From assembly GCF_902498995.1 (NCBI RefSeq), contig NZ_CABVLY010000008.1:1-64000 (forward strand): a stretch of 64,000 nt of DNA, in the 5' to 3' direction. The DNA is from Burkholderia anthina. GTDB taxonomy: Bacteria > Pseudomonadota > Gammaproteobacteria > Burkholderiales > Burkholderiaceae. The translations under genes and the position numbers were made by a program. Each line of letters starts with the position of its first letter. Positions within the stretch are counted from its first letter, which is position 1. Shown one piece after another: positions 9,071 through 18,300 of the stretch. The notes beneath the pieces were generated by a model, which was given only the letters and a program-made list of their open reading frames with translations, made no database searches and had not been told where the DNA came from.

Positions 9071-9082
9071 AGTGTCGACACT
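9071..9082. promoter_or_regulatory. Island operator A (palindrome AGTGTCGACACT)
   Basis: Perfect 12-bp dyad. TATAGT overlaps its right edge (9082-9087). It lies 250 bp before the binding-protein ATG and 200 bp before operator B; the pair could support looping by the GntR regulator. Confidence 0.7.
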
Positions 9083-9246
9083 ATAGTAGCCTGAAGACGC
9101 TTGCCGACGCCGCTCCGGGGTGGCGAGGGGACGTGTGCAGCGACGGGCGCGTGCCCGGAGTCGTTGTAAGCATCGGGGAGCCCGCCACGCCGGGATTTCG
9201 GCGCCCGTTCCGGCTCCGGCTGCAATCCGGCATATCGACGTTTTTA

Positions 9247-9282
9247 TTGACACGAATTTTTTTGGTCTAAATTGTCGACACT
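9247..9282 (+). promoter_or_regulatory. Promoter region of the ABC importer with operator B
   Basis: TTGACA (9247-9252), with a weak TAAATT (9268-9273) as possible -10, overlapped by ATTGTCGACACT (9271-9282), one mismatch from a perfect copy of the island palindrome. A bound repressor here would block initiation of the liv-type operon 39 bases before its first ATG. Confidence 0.65.
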
Positions 9283-9320
9283 TGTGTAGTTTGAATTCCA
9301 CCGTTAAAAGGGGCGTCACC

Positions 9321-10421
9321 ATGAAGTTTGCAAAGGAGTTGTGCATGAGCGCTGCTGCGAGCGCGTTGCTTTCTATTGCGACTGCGTCAGTCGCGCAAAC
9401 GGTCTCGCTGGGCGCGGTGCTGCCGCTCACGGGGGCGAGCGCGTCCGTGGGCGACGACCAGCGACGGGGAATCGAGTTGGCCGTCGAGCAGATCAACGCG
9501 AGGAAAGGCGTACTGGGCAAAAAGCTTCAGGTCATTGTCGAAGACTCGGGCGGTACCGCCGCAACGGCGCTGAGTTCGGCGCGCAAGCTGGTCTCGGTGA
9601 ACAAAGTCCCGGTCGTGCTGGGCGAGTTCTCGTCGGGTATCACGATTCCGGTGGGGGAATACGTGGTCCAGCAAGGTGACGTGCATATCAATATCGGCTC
9701 ATCGAGCCCGGGCATCCGGAAAATCGGCGAGGGCTCATTCAGCGTCATCGGACTCGACGATCTTTCCGCAAAGTTCGCGGCCGGTGACGTATTCGCGCAG
9801 AACCTCAAGAACGTCGCATTCATTGCGCCGAACAATTCATATGGGCAGGGTGTGGCCTCGGAGTTCAAGAAGCGCTTCGAGTCGCTCGGCGGCAAGGTGT
9901 CGTCGGTCGTGCTCTACAGCGAAGGGCAATCCACCTATCGGCGCGAACTGCAGCAGATGTCGCGTTCGTCGCCGCAGGCTTACGTTTACAGCGCCTACGG
10001 ACAAGAAGCCGCGACCATCAATCGCGAAGCCTACGAGCTCGGGCTCGGCAAGAAGACGTGGTACGGCATCTACCTCACGATGTGTACGAGCGACACCGTA
10101 TCGCAAGCTGCGCAAGGGCAAGAAGGGCTCGAAGTCGCCTCGATCGGCGAAGGCGGAAAGGCCTATGAGCAGGCTTATCGCGAGAAGTACAAGGAAGCGC
10201 CCAAGTCATCGTTCGGCAGCTATGCCTACGACGGTGTGATGCTTGCCGCGGCGGCAATCAACAAGGCGGGTTCGGCTGAACCGGCCAGGATTAGAGCGTC
10301 CATGAAAGCTGTTGTGCCGTACAGCGGCGTGACCGGCACGATTGCATTCGACGATGCGGGGCAAAGAAAAGAGCAACCGTACGACAAGGTGAAATTCGAT
10401 ACCAAGGTCGTTTCCCGCTAA
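9321..10421 (+). CDS. Liv-type ABC transporter periplasmic substrate-binding protein
   Basis: 366 residues with a Sec signal peptide cleaved after TASVAQ or nearby. The mature protein has the two-lobe type I periplasmic-binding fold of LivJ/LivK/urea/benzoate-binding proteins (Peripla_BP_6): VSLGAVLPLTGASASVGDDQ at its start, then VVLGEFSSGITIPVGEYV, FIAPNNSYGQG and SSFGSYAYDGVMLAAAAINK. It captures a small amino acid or carboxylate in the periplasm and delivers it to the permease pair encoded next. First gene of a five-gene operon; operators A and B lie upstream and a hairpin follows it. The true ligand cannot be read from sequence; the catabolic genes nearby point to an amino acid. Confidence 0.9.
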   Translation: MKFAKELCMSAAASALLSIATASVAQTVSLGAVLPLTGASASVGDDQRRGIELAVEQINARKGVLGKKLQVIVEDSGGTAATALSSARKLVSVNKVPVVLGEFSSGITIPVGEYVVQQGDVHINIGSSSPGIRKIGEGSFSVIGLDDLSAKFAAGDVFAQNLKNVAFIAPNNSYGQGVASEFKKRFESLGGKVSSVVLYSEGQSTYRRELQQMSRSSPQAYVYSAYGQEAATINREAYELGLGKKTWYGIYLTMCTSDTVSQAAQGQEGLEVASIGEGGKAYEQAYREKYKEAPKSSFGSYAYDGVMLAAAAINKAGSAEPARIRASMKAVVPYSGVTGTIAFDDAGQRKEQPYDKVKFDTKVVSR

Positions 10422-10426
10422 GCTCC

Positions 10427-10449
10427 GCCGCGCTGTCCGGCAGCGCGGC
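10427..10449 (+). promoter_or_regulatory. Intercistronic hairpin after the binding-protein gene
   Basis: Nine-base perfect stem GCCGCGCTG / CAGCGCGGC with loop TCCGG and no U tract. Such a hairpin commonly stabilises the upstream message or attenuates, which would give more binding protein than permease. Confidence 0.55.
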
Positions 10450-10467
10450 CGTCTCAGGAGATTCGCC

Positions 10468-11361
10468 ATGCTTCAATTCATCGTCGACGTCCTCATACGA
10501 ACGTCGGACATCATGCTGGTCGCGGTGGGCCTTAGTGTCGTGTACTCGCTGGTCAAGTTTCCGAACGTCGCGCACGTTCAATATGCAATGGTGGGAGCGT
10601 TCGCCACGCTAGGTCTCACGCGCACCGGGCTGCCGTTCCCGATTGCACTCGTCGGCGCGTGTATCGCAACCGGTGTTGTCGCGGTTTTGCTGAACGTTCT
10701 CGTGTTTCGGCGCCTTCTACGCTCCGGCAGCTCCATCGCCATGATTGGCTCGCTCGCCATTTCAATGATCGGCATCGCAGTCGTCCTGGGTGTCGCCGGC
10801 TCGCGTCCTTTCCGGTACTCCATGGGACTGTCGAGTCCCGTCACGCTCGGCTCGACGGTCGTCTCGGTCGACCAGATAACGTCGATTGCGTGCGGCTTCG
10901 GCTGCGTCGCGTTGCTCGCCATGCTGCTTTTCAAAACCGGTGTCGGGCGCTCCATGCGTGCCATGTCGTCGAATCCGGCACTTGCGGCAGCCACCGGCGT
11001 TGACGGCGCGCGGGTTGTCAATGGCATCACTTTCCTGAGCGGTGCTTTGGCGGCCTTGGGGGGAACGATGTTGGGGCTGACGGAGACAGTGCACGTCGGA
11101 CTGGGGACGAACCTGCTGCTCCCGGTGTTCGCCGCAGCCATCCTCGGCGGCCTGGGTAATCCGCTCGGAGCGGCAGCCGGTGCGCTGCTGATTTCCGTCG
11201 CCGAGACGCTCGTCACCAACCTCGACTTCGGCTGGATGTTCGGAACGTCGGACGTATACGTGCCCGTGACATACATTAGCGCGGCTTCATTCCTGATTTT
11301 GCTCGTGGCGCTGATGTTCAAGCCGTACGGAATCTTCGACAGGGAGGTGCGCCGTGTCTAG
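10468..11361 (+). CDS. livH: Branched-chain-type ABC transporter permease (LivH family)
   Basis: 297 residues, very hydrophobic, with about eight membrane segments. It has the family signature near residues 220-240 (AAILGGLGNPLGAAAGALLI), the cytoplasmic loop that contacts the ATPase, and the SSNPALAAATGVDGARV motif before it. It forms the inner-membrane channel with the LivM-type protein. AGGAG is found before the ATG. It starts 46 bases after the binding-protein gene and overlaps the next gene by 8 bases, so it is in the same operon. Confidence 0.9.
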   Translation: MLQFIVDVLIRTSDIMLVAVGLSVVYSLVKFPNVAHVQYAMVGAFATLGLTRTGLPFPIALVGACIATGVVAVLLNVLVFRRLLRSGSSIAMIGSLAISMIGIAVVLGVAGSRPFRYSMGLSSPVTLGSTVVSVDQITSIACGFGCVALLAMLLFKTGVGRSMRAMSSNPALAAATGVDGARVVNGITFLSGALAALGGTMLGLTETVHVGLGTNLLLPVFAAAILGGLGNPLGAAAGALLISVAETLVTNLDFGWMFGTSDVYVPVTYISAASFLILLVALMFKPYGIFDREVRRV

Positions 11362-12241
11362 TTTCATTCTTCACGTCGCAACGCTTGGCTGCATCTACGG
11401 GTTGCTCGCGTTGGCGCTCAATCTCCAGGCCGGATTCGCCGGACTCCTGAACTTCGGCTTCGTGGCCTTCGCAGGCGTGGGCGCCTATGCGTCGGCCATC
11501 GTGTCGTCGTTCGGTTATCCCGTGCCGGCAGGCATGCTCGTCGGCGCGGCCGTTGCGATGGTCGTCGGGTTCGCGATGGCGCGGCTGGGGCGAAATCTCG
11601 CGTCGGACTACTGGGCCATCGCCACGCTTGCCGTTGCGGAGCTGATTCGTACAGTCGCGCTCAACGAGAACTGGCTGACAGGCGGCGCCCAAGGTATCAG
11701 CGGCGTACCGGCGCTCTTCAAAAGTGCGTCCGGCGTCCAGAGCGACGTCGGGTTCCTCCTGTTTGCGCTTGCAACGGTCGCAGTCGCGCTTCTTGCCTGT
11801 GTTCGACTCACGCGCGGCCGCTTCGGTCGGGCCATCAGGCTGATGCGGGAAGAACCCGCGCTCGCGACCAGTCTCGGTTATCAACTTGTACCGCTCAAGG
11901 TCAAGGCGACAATGACAAGCGCGGTGATAGCGTCGGTAGGCGGCTCATTACTGGCGCATTACATGAGCTTCGTCGGGCCGGACTACATGCTCGCTTCAGA
12001 GACGTTCGTCATCTGGACGATGGTCATGATTGGCGGCCTCGGCAACAACCTTGGCGTGATCCTCGGGGCGTTCCTTGTCGAAGTCATCTATAGCGCTGTT
12101 CCGTTCGCAAAAGACTACCTCGACATCGGCAGCGACATTGCCGGCGCCGTACGGCTCGGAACGATTGGCTTCATCCTGCTTGCCTGTCTCCTGGTTCGGC
12201 CAGGCGGCCTGCTTCCCGAAAGAATCCGGAGCGCTACATGA
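11354..12241 (+). CDS. livM: Branched-chain-type ABC transporter permease (LivM family)
   Basis: 295 residues, GTG start, overlapping the end of the LivH-type gene by 8 bases. About eight membrane helices; conserved NLQAGFAGLLNFGFVAFAGV near the start and WTMVMIGGLGNNLGVILGA near residue 220, the EAA-like loop of this family. It pairs with the LivH-type permease. Translational coupling on both sides (its TGA overlaps the ATG of the ATPase gene) indicates fixed stoichiometry. Confidence 0.9.
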   Translation: MSSFILHVATLGCIYGLLALALNLQAGFAGLLNFGFVAFAGVGAYASAIVSSFGYPVPAGMLVGAAVAMVVGFAMARLGRNLASDYWAIATLAVAELIRTVALNENWLTGGAQGISGVPALFKSASGVQSDVGFLLFALATVAVALLACVRLTRGRFGRAIRLMREEPALATSLGYQLVPLKVKATMTSAVIASVGGSLLAHYMSFVGPDYMLASETFVIWTMVMIGGLGNNLGVILGAFLVEVIYSAVPFAKDYLDIGSDIAGAVRLGTIGFILLACLLVRPGGLLPERIRSAT

Positions 12242-13029
12242 ACACGATGCTTCGTCTGCACGACGTTCACAAGTCCTTTGGCGGCAACACCGTGCTGACA
12301 GGACTCAATTTCAATGTTCAAGCGGGGGAAATCGTAGGGCTGCTCGGTCCGAACGGGTGCGGCAAGAGCACGGTGCTCAACATCATCACCGGGTACTGTC
12401 CTGTCGATAAGGGCATCGTCGAAGTCCGGGGGGAACCCGTCAACGGCATGTCTTCGCATCGCATTGCCGCCAAGGGCGTGCGCCGAACGTTCCAGTTGCC
12501 GTCGATGCCCACCCGCATGACGGTCGAAGAAGTCGTGATGGCTGCGTCGATTCAGAAGCACGGACTGCTCAGCACGCTGTTACGGTCGGGCGCGACGCGC
12601 AGACTCGAGCGCGAAACCCGCGAGCGAGCACGACATCTTCTCGAAGAACTCTTGCTCGTGAAGGTCGCGGATCTTCCGGCGGCGTCTATCTCCGGTGGTC
12701 AGAAGAAGTTGCTCGGCATCGCCTGCGCGATGATGGAGCAGCCAGCCCTGCTTTTGCTCGACGAGCCAATGGCCGGCGTTCATCCCAATTTGCGTGCCGA
12801 GCTCGTATCGACGCTCAAGCGAATCAACGGGCAAGGCATCACGCTCGTCGTCATCGAGCATGACATGCACTTTATCGCGCAGACGTGCAGCCGTTGCGTC
12901 GTGCTGGACAAGGGCAAGACGGTGGCGGATTGTCTGCCGTCCGAGCTTGAGCGTCACGAGAGCGTTGTCGAGGCGTATCTCGGCAAGAAGCCGAGCGGCC
13001 AGTATCGGATTGCGGGGGTGGCCGCATGA
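12238..13029 (+). CDS. livG: ABC transporter ATP-binding protein (LivG family)
   Basis: 263 residues. Walker A GLLGPNGCGKST at about residues 36-47, signature SISGGQKKLLGIA near 150, Walker B ALLLLDEPMAGV, and the switch histidine in VVIEHDMHFIA. The C-terminal VEAYLG is typical of LivG. It energises uptake with the LivF-type ATPase encoded next. ATGA overlaps on both ends couple it to its neighbours. Confidence 0.92.
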   Translation: MNTMLRLHDVHKSFGGNTVLTGLNFNVQAGEIVGLLGPNGCGKSTVLNIITGYCPVDKGIVEVRGEPVNGMSSHRIAAKGVRRTFQLPSMPTRMTVEEVVMAASIQKHGLLSTLLRSGATRRLERETRERARHLLEELLLVKVADLPAASISGGQKKLLGIACAMMEQPALLLLDEPMAGVHPNLRAELVSTLKRINGQGITLVVIEHDMHFIAQTCSRCVVLDKGKTVADCLPSELERHESVVEAYLGKKPSGQYRIAGVAA

Positions 13030-13745
13030 TCGCCGTCAACAACGTGGTCGCCGGCTACACGCGCGATGTCGACATTCTTCGTGGTATTTCAATCACCGCG
13101 AAGGAACTGGAAATTGTCACCATCCTCGGCCCGAACGGCTGCGGAAAATCGACGCTGCTCAAGACCGTTGCCGGCTTCCTGCTTCCGCGCGAGGGCACTG
13201 TCACGCTGGACGAGCGGAACATCGGCCAGGTTCCGGTGTTCAAGAAGGTCAGAAAGCACGACATTGGCTTCGTTCCTCAAACCGATAACGTCTTCGGGGC
13301 GCTTTCGGTCTGGGAGAACTTGATGCTCGGCGGTCAGTTCATGCCCGATCATGACAAGAAGCAGCGCCTCGAGGCGTTATGTGACGCGTATCCCGTCCTC
13401 AGGCGTAAGCTCCGCGCACGCGCATCCAGCCTGTCGGGCGGCGAGCGCCAAATCCTTTCGCTTGCCCGTGCCCTCATGCCGCGTCCGCGCTTTCTGCTCC
13501 TCGACGAACCGTCGGCCGGCCTGTCTCCGAAGATGCTCGTCGAGGTCTTCGACGCCATCGTCAAATTGCGGGACGCCGAGCGCATCGGCGTGTTGATGGT
13601 GGAGCAGAACGCGACGGAGGCGCTCCGCATCTCCGACCGGACCTATGTGCTTTCCATGGGGCAGGTCGCGCTCGAGGGCAAGGCGTCGGCGCTGCTCGAG
13701 AGCGACGAGATGCGTCGGCTCTACCTCGGCGGCCGTTCGCATTGA
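13026..13745 (+). CDS. livF: ABC transporter ATP-binding protein (LivF family)
   Basis: 239 residues. Walker A ILGPNGCGKSTLLKT, signature SLSGGERQILSLARAL, Walker B RFLLLDEPSAGL, Q-loop FVPQTDNVF and the C-terminal YLGG typical of LivF. It is the second ATPase of the importer. It is last in the operon; the LysR gene is convergent 53 bases downstream. Confidence 0.92.
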   Translation: MIAVNNVVAGYTRDVDILRGISITAKELEIVTILGPNGCGKSTLLKTVAGFLLPREGTVTLDERNIGQVPVFKKVRKHDIGFVPQTDNVFGALSVWENLMLGGQFMPDHDKKQRLEALCDAYPVLRRKLRARASSLSGGERQILSLARALMPRPRFLLLDEPSAGLSPKMLVEVFDAIVKLRDAERIGVLMVEQNATEALRISDRTYVLSMGQVALEGKASALLESDEMRRLYLGGRSH

Positions 13746-13798
13746 CGTTGCCGTATATCCGGTGGTGTCGCTTCGGATCCGATGCGGCGCCACCGTCT

Positions 13799-14743
13799 TC
13801 ATTCGGGGGCCGCGATGTCCGGCGACTTTGTCGTTAGCGCCTTGATGAGCAATCGCGCGCCGGGTGAAAGGGGCGCACCCTGTCGTGTCACGAGCTCGTA
13901 GGGTTCGCTGCGGGATGTCACGGGTAGTGCGAGCTTGCAGGCCCATCCTTGTCCAGTACAGAAGTTCGCCACGGTGACCGGCAGCATCGCGACGCATGCC
14001 GGATTGGTTTGCAGGAGCGACATCGTCGTGAATGCAGACGTGGTCTCGACGAGATGGACCGGCATCCGCAGTCCCGCGTCGTGGAACTCCCGCTCGAGCA
14101 GCCGGCGAATCGGCATGTTGGCGCGGTAGGCGATCCAGTGAGCGCCTTCGAGGTCGGCCAGCGTCAACTGTTCCGCTCGCGCAAGGCGATGCGCCACGCT
14201 CGCGATGACGGCCAGCGTTTCTTCTTGGACCACCGTAGTCGCGTACAGCTCCGGAGAGCGGCTGACGCTCGTTCGACAAAGCGCCAGGTCGATTCTGCCC
14301 TCGTCCAGCAGACCCAACAGCGTCGCGCTGGTGTCTTCGAGCACCTCGATGGACATCTGAGGTTGCTCGGCGAGGAGGCAGTTGACGGCATCGGTGAGAA
14401 ATGGAACCGCACCCATGATGGTTCCGGCCGACACGCGGCCGCCGTAGCCGCGGAGAACGTCGACAAGCTCGTCGCGCAGATGCGCCATATCCGACTGGAA
14501 CAGGCGCGCGTAGCGAACAAGACAATGGCCGGCGGCATTGGGTTCCAGGCCACGATTGGTGCGGACGAACAACTCGACGCCGAAGATGGATTCGATTTCG
14601 CGCAGCGCCTTGCTCGCACCCGGCTGAGACATGGACACCTCGCGTGCCGCATTCAGCAGCGAGCCGTGGTCGCCCAGGGCTGCAAGCAATCGAAGTTGCC
14701 TTGCATGCAGGCGTCCGACTATCGAATTGAGCGAGGGAATCAT
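13799..14743 (-). CDS. LysR family transcriptional regulator of the catabolic island
   Basis: 314 residues. N-terminal winged HTH (about 12-75): RQLRLLAALGDHGSLLNAAREV then MSQPGASKALREIESIFGVELFVRTNRG. The effector-binding domain (about 100-305) has the type 2 periplasmic fold seen in LysR proteins, close in style to GalR/CbbR-like regulators that sense carboxylates. It lies between the importer operon (convergent) and the MFS-chimera/IOR operon (divergent), so it most likely controls one of these together with the GntR regulator. The effector is unknown. Confidence 0.88.
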   Translation of the reverse strand: MIPSLNSIVGRLHARQLRLLAALGDHGSLLNAAREVSMSQPGASKALREIESIFGVELFVRTNRGLEPNAAGHCLVRYARLFQSDMAHLRDELVDVLRGYGGRVSAGTIMGAVPFLTDAVNCLLAEQPQMSIEVLEDTSATLLGLLDEGRIDLALCRTSVSRSPELYATTVVQEETLAVIASVAHRLARAEQLTLADLEGAHWIAYRANMPIRRLLEREFHDAGLRMPVHLVETTSAFTTMSLLQTNPACVAMLPVTVANFCTGQGWACKLALPVTSRSEPYELVTRQGAPLSPGARLLIKALTTKSPDIAAPE

Positions 14744-14807
14744 CTGGGTTGCCTTGCAGCTATACCGCTATCCCGAAGTTTCATTATTCAGGGGCTAACG
14801 GTCTTCT

Positions 14808-14842
14808 TATACTGAGTGGGTGCATTCATAAGTGTACACACT
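14808..14842 (+). promoter_or_regulatory. Operator C (AGTGTACACACT, 14831-14842) with a nearby -10
   Basis: TATACT at 14808-14813 is a good -10, with TATTCA (14785-14790) as a poor -35. The palindrome at 14831-14842 differs from the island consensus by two central bases and lies just after the expected start of transcription, a position fit for repression of the MFS-chimera/IOR operon. Confidence 0.6.
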
Positions 14843-14960
14843 CTGACGATATTTTGAGGCCGGACGAACCGAATCGACACACCGGGACACTGCGCGACAA
14901 GCCGCGGAGATAGCCCTGGTATCCGTCAGCAACGACTGTCGGAGCCGCACCGGAGACAAG

Positions 14961-15377
14961 TTGATGCCCCCCAAAACACGCCGCTTGCAGCGAATTCAGA
15001 CACTTGCCGTCGCCTTCCTCGTGATGGCAGGCCTCGTGAACGATCTCGACCGAAGTACGCTTTCGATCGCGAACCGGTCCATCGCGCACGAGCTGAATCT
15101 CTCCGCGACCCGGATGGGGCTGCTTCTTTCCGCATCGCTTGCGTACGCGTTTTCACAGCTTCCCGTCGGCACGATGCCCGACCGCTTTGGGGCACGCGTG
15201 ATGCCGGGCCTGGGCAGGTTCGCGTGGCTACCCGGAGCGCTTTCTGAGCGGCACGTGCTCTTCACCGAGGAACACATCCTGGAAGCTGGATATGTCGGAC
15301 TCCCGTTCGACGAACACGGCAAATGGAACTGGAAAGCGCAAATGAGCGAAGGTTTTGCCTGGAAGGAGCAATCGTGA
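14961..15377 (+). CDS. Chimeric ORF: truncated MFS transporter N-terminus joined to an unrecognised C-terminus
   Basis: 138 residues. Residues 1 to about 88 match the first two membrane segments of an MFS anion/sugar-acid symporter: VNDLDRSTLSIANRSIAHEL, then LSATRMGLLLSASLAYAFSQ and MPDRFGAR. After GLGRF the sequence changes to a soluble, aromatic-rich tail (VLFTEEHILEAGYVGLPFDE...WNWKAQ) that is not MFS and looks like the C-terminus of another enzyme I cannot name. An internal deletion that fused two genes is the simplest explanation. The stop overlaps the GTG start of the next gene (GTGA), so translation of this ORF may feed the oxidoreductase. A working transporter is impossible. Confidence 0.6.
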   Translation: MMPPKTRRLQRIQTLAVAFLVMAGLVNDLDRSTLSIANRSIAHELNLSATRMGLLLSASLAYAFSQLPVGTMPDRFGARVMPGLGRFAWLPGALSERHVLFTEEHILEAGYVGLPFDEHGKWNWKAQMSEGFAWKEQS

Positions 15378-18300
15378 CACTACGTAAAGTAACGCTCGAC
15401 GACAAGTTCACGCTCGACGAGGGGCGTATTTTCCTGACAGGCGTTCAGGCACTCGTCAGGCTGCCCATGATGCAGCACCGCCGTGACAAGGCTAACGGCT
15501 TGAACACCGCCGGATACATCTCGGGATACCGCGGCTCGCCGCTCGGCACCTACGACGCTGAACTGGGCAAAGCGAAGAAGTTTCTCGCCGAAGCCAACGT
15601 CGTGTTCGTTCCCGGTGTAAACGAGGATCTTGCGGCTTCGGCGGTCTGGGGCAGTCAGCAGGCCGAACTGGCCGGTGAAGGCAAATACGATGGCGTTTTC
15701 GGAATCTGGTACGGCAAAGGGCCGGGCGTTGACCGAAGCGGTGACGCCTTCCGCCACGCCAACCTGGCGGGTAGCTCGAAGCACGGCGGCGTGCTGCTGC
15801 TGATGGGCGACGACCACACCTGCGAGTCGTCGACCACTTGCCACCAGTCCGAATTCGCGCTGGTCGATGCGTCCATTCCCGTTCTGAGCCCTGGCGGCGT
15901 ACAGGAAATCCTGGACTACGGCCTGTATGGATGGGCGTTGTCCCGGTATTCCGGGTGCTGGGTCGGGCTCAAATGCGTCAAGGACACGGCAGACGCGTCG
16001 GCGGTAATCGACGTCGATCTCGATCGCGTGACGCCGGTGGTTCCCGAGGGCGTGCCGATGCCTGCGGAGGGGCTCAATGTCCGTCAGCCGGATACGCCGC
16101 AAGAACAGGAATTCCGTCTGTACAACTACAAGCTCGACGCGGTTCGCGCTTTCGTTCGCGCCAACGGTCTCGACCGGGTGACCCTGGGTAAGCCGGGGGC
16201 GCGTATCGGTATCGTGACCCACGGTAAAAGCTATCTGGATCTCTTGCAGGCGATCGACGACCTCGAGATTGCCGAGGCCGAACTCGAGTCGATGGGCGTG
16301 GCCATTTACAAGGTCGCCTGTACGTGGCCACTCGAACCCGAAGGGCTGCGCGAGTTTGCCGCCGGCCTCGACTTGCTCATGGTCGTCGAGGAAAAGCGGA
16401 GCCTGCTGGAATTTCAGATCAAGGACTGCCTGTACCGGGAGCCCAACGCTCCGGTCGTCATCGGCAAGCAGGACGAGCACGGCAAGAAGCTGTTCCCCGT
16501 CGAGATGTCACTGAACTCCCTGCAGGTTGCGATCGCGCTGGGGCAACGGCTCGCGCAGCGTACGGGCAACATGCGCATCGCGGAACGCGTTGCCTTTCTC
16601 ACGGCGTTGAGCAAAGTCGAATTCGCCCCCGAGGCCATGCTGCGCAGCTTCTACTTCTGCAGCGGTTGTCCCCACAATTCGTCGACCGTCATCCCGGAAG
16701 GCAGCAAGGCTTACGCCGGTATCGGGTGCAGCTGGATGGCGCAGACGATGGATCGCAACACGCTGGGTTACACCCAGATGGGCGCCGAGGGCATGGCATG
16801 GGTCGGCGAGGCACCGTTCTCCAAGCGGCGGCACATGTTCCAGAACATGGGCGACGGGACGTATTTTCACTCGGGGCTGCTGGCCGTCCGTGCCGCCGTG
16901 GCGGCAAAAACCAATATTACGTTCAAGATTCTCTACAACGATGCAGTGGCAATGACCGGCGGTCAGCGCCACGACGGTACCCTCGATCCGATGACCATCA
17001 CGACCCAGGTTCATGCTGAAGGCGTGAATCGGATTGCCGTCGTGACCGATGACCCCGGCAAGTACCCGGCCGATGCCGGCTGGGCCAGGGGCGTCACGAT
17101 TCATCACCGTGCCGAGTTGCAGAAGGTGCAGGAAGAACTTCGGGACATCCCGGGCGTGACGGTGCTCGTCTATGACCAGACCTGCGCCGCGGAGAAGCGC
17201 CGGCGTCGCAAGCGGAAACAGTTCCCCGACCCGCCCAAGCGTCTTGTCATCAATGACCTCGTCTGCGAGGGCTGCGGCGATTGCGGGATCAAGTCCAACT
17301 GCGTTTCCCTCTTGCCGCTCGAGACAGAATTCGGCCGCAAGCGCGAAATCGACCAGTCTGCCTGCAATAAGGACTACTCATGCAACAACGGCTTCTGTCC
17401 GAGCTTCGTCACCGTGCATGGGGGCAGCTTGCGCAAGACCGGAGCCGTCGAACCGCACGTCGACCTGTTCCCGGCTCTCGTCGAGCCGCGACTTCCGTCT
17501 CTCGACAATGGCGTGTATTCCATCATCGTGACGGGCGTGGGCGGCACGGGCGTCGTGACGATCGGCGCGATCCTGGGCATGGCCGCGCACCTCGAGGGCA
17601 AGGCTTGCGGGATTCTGGACATGGCAGGTCTTGCCCAGAAGGGCGGTTCGGTGTGGTCGCATCTTCGATTCGGGAAGCGTCCCGCGGATATCAAAGCCAT
17701 CCGGATTGCAGCAGGCGGAGCCGATGCGGTTCTCGGCTGCGACATGGTCGTGGCGGCGAGCCGCAAGACGCTGGCCACAACGCGCAAGGGTTCGACGCGC
17801 ATGCTCGTGAACACGCATGAAGTCATGACCGGCGAGTTCACGCGTCATCCTGACCTGAAGTTTCCGGCCTCGGCGTTGCGCGATGGAATGACGCAAGCCG
17901 TCGGCAGCGACGGCGTCGAATTCGTGGACGCGACGAAATACGCAATGAACATTTTCGGCGACACGATTGCCGGAAACATGTTCATGCTGGGTTACGCCTA
18001 TCAGCGTGGCCTCATCCCTATTCGCTCGGAGGCGATCGATGCGGCCATCGAGTTGAACGGCGCAGGCGTGAAGATGAACAAGGCGGCGTTCCTCTGGGGG
18101 CGGCGTGCCGCGCTGTCTCCCGGTTCGGCGGAGCGGGCATGGGCGGCTGCCAAACCGGTTCGCGAGTCGCTTCGCCTGTCGACGTCGCTCGACGAGCTTG
18201 TCGAGCGCAAGGCGAGATTCCTGACGGATTACCAAAACGCGGCATATGGCGACCGTTTCCGAAAGCTGGTGAACCGTGTTCGCGACTGGGAACGCGGTGT

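Larger units (their letters stand above)
8701..9320. other. 620-bp intergenic region with two island operators and the binding-protein promoter
   Basis: No convincing gene on either strand. The right half carries two copies of the island palindrome (9071-9082 and 9271-9282) and a TTGACA at 9247-9252. The left half (8701-9060) shows only GC-rich shadow reading frames. Confidence 0.6.
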
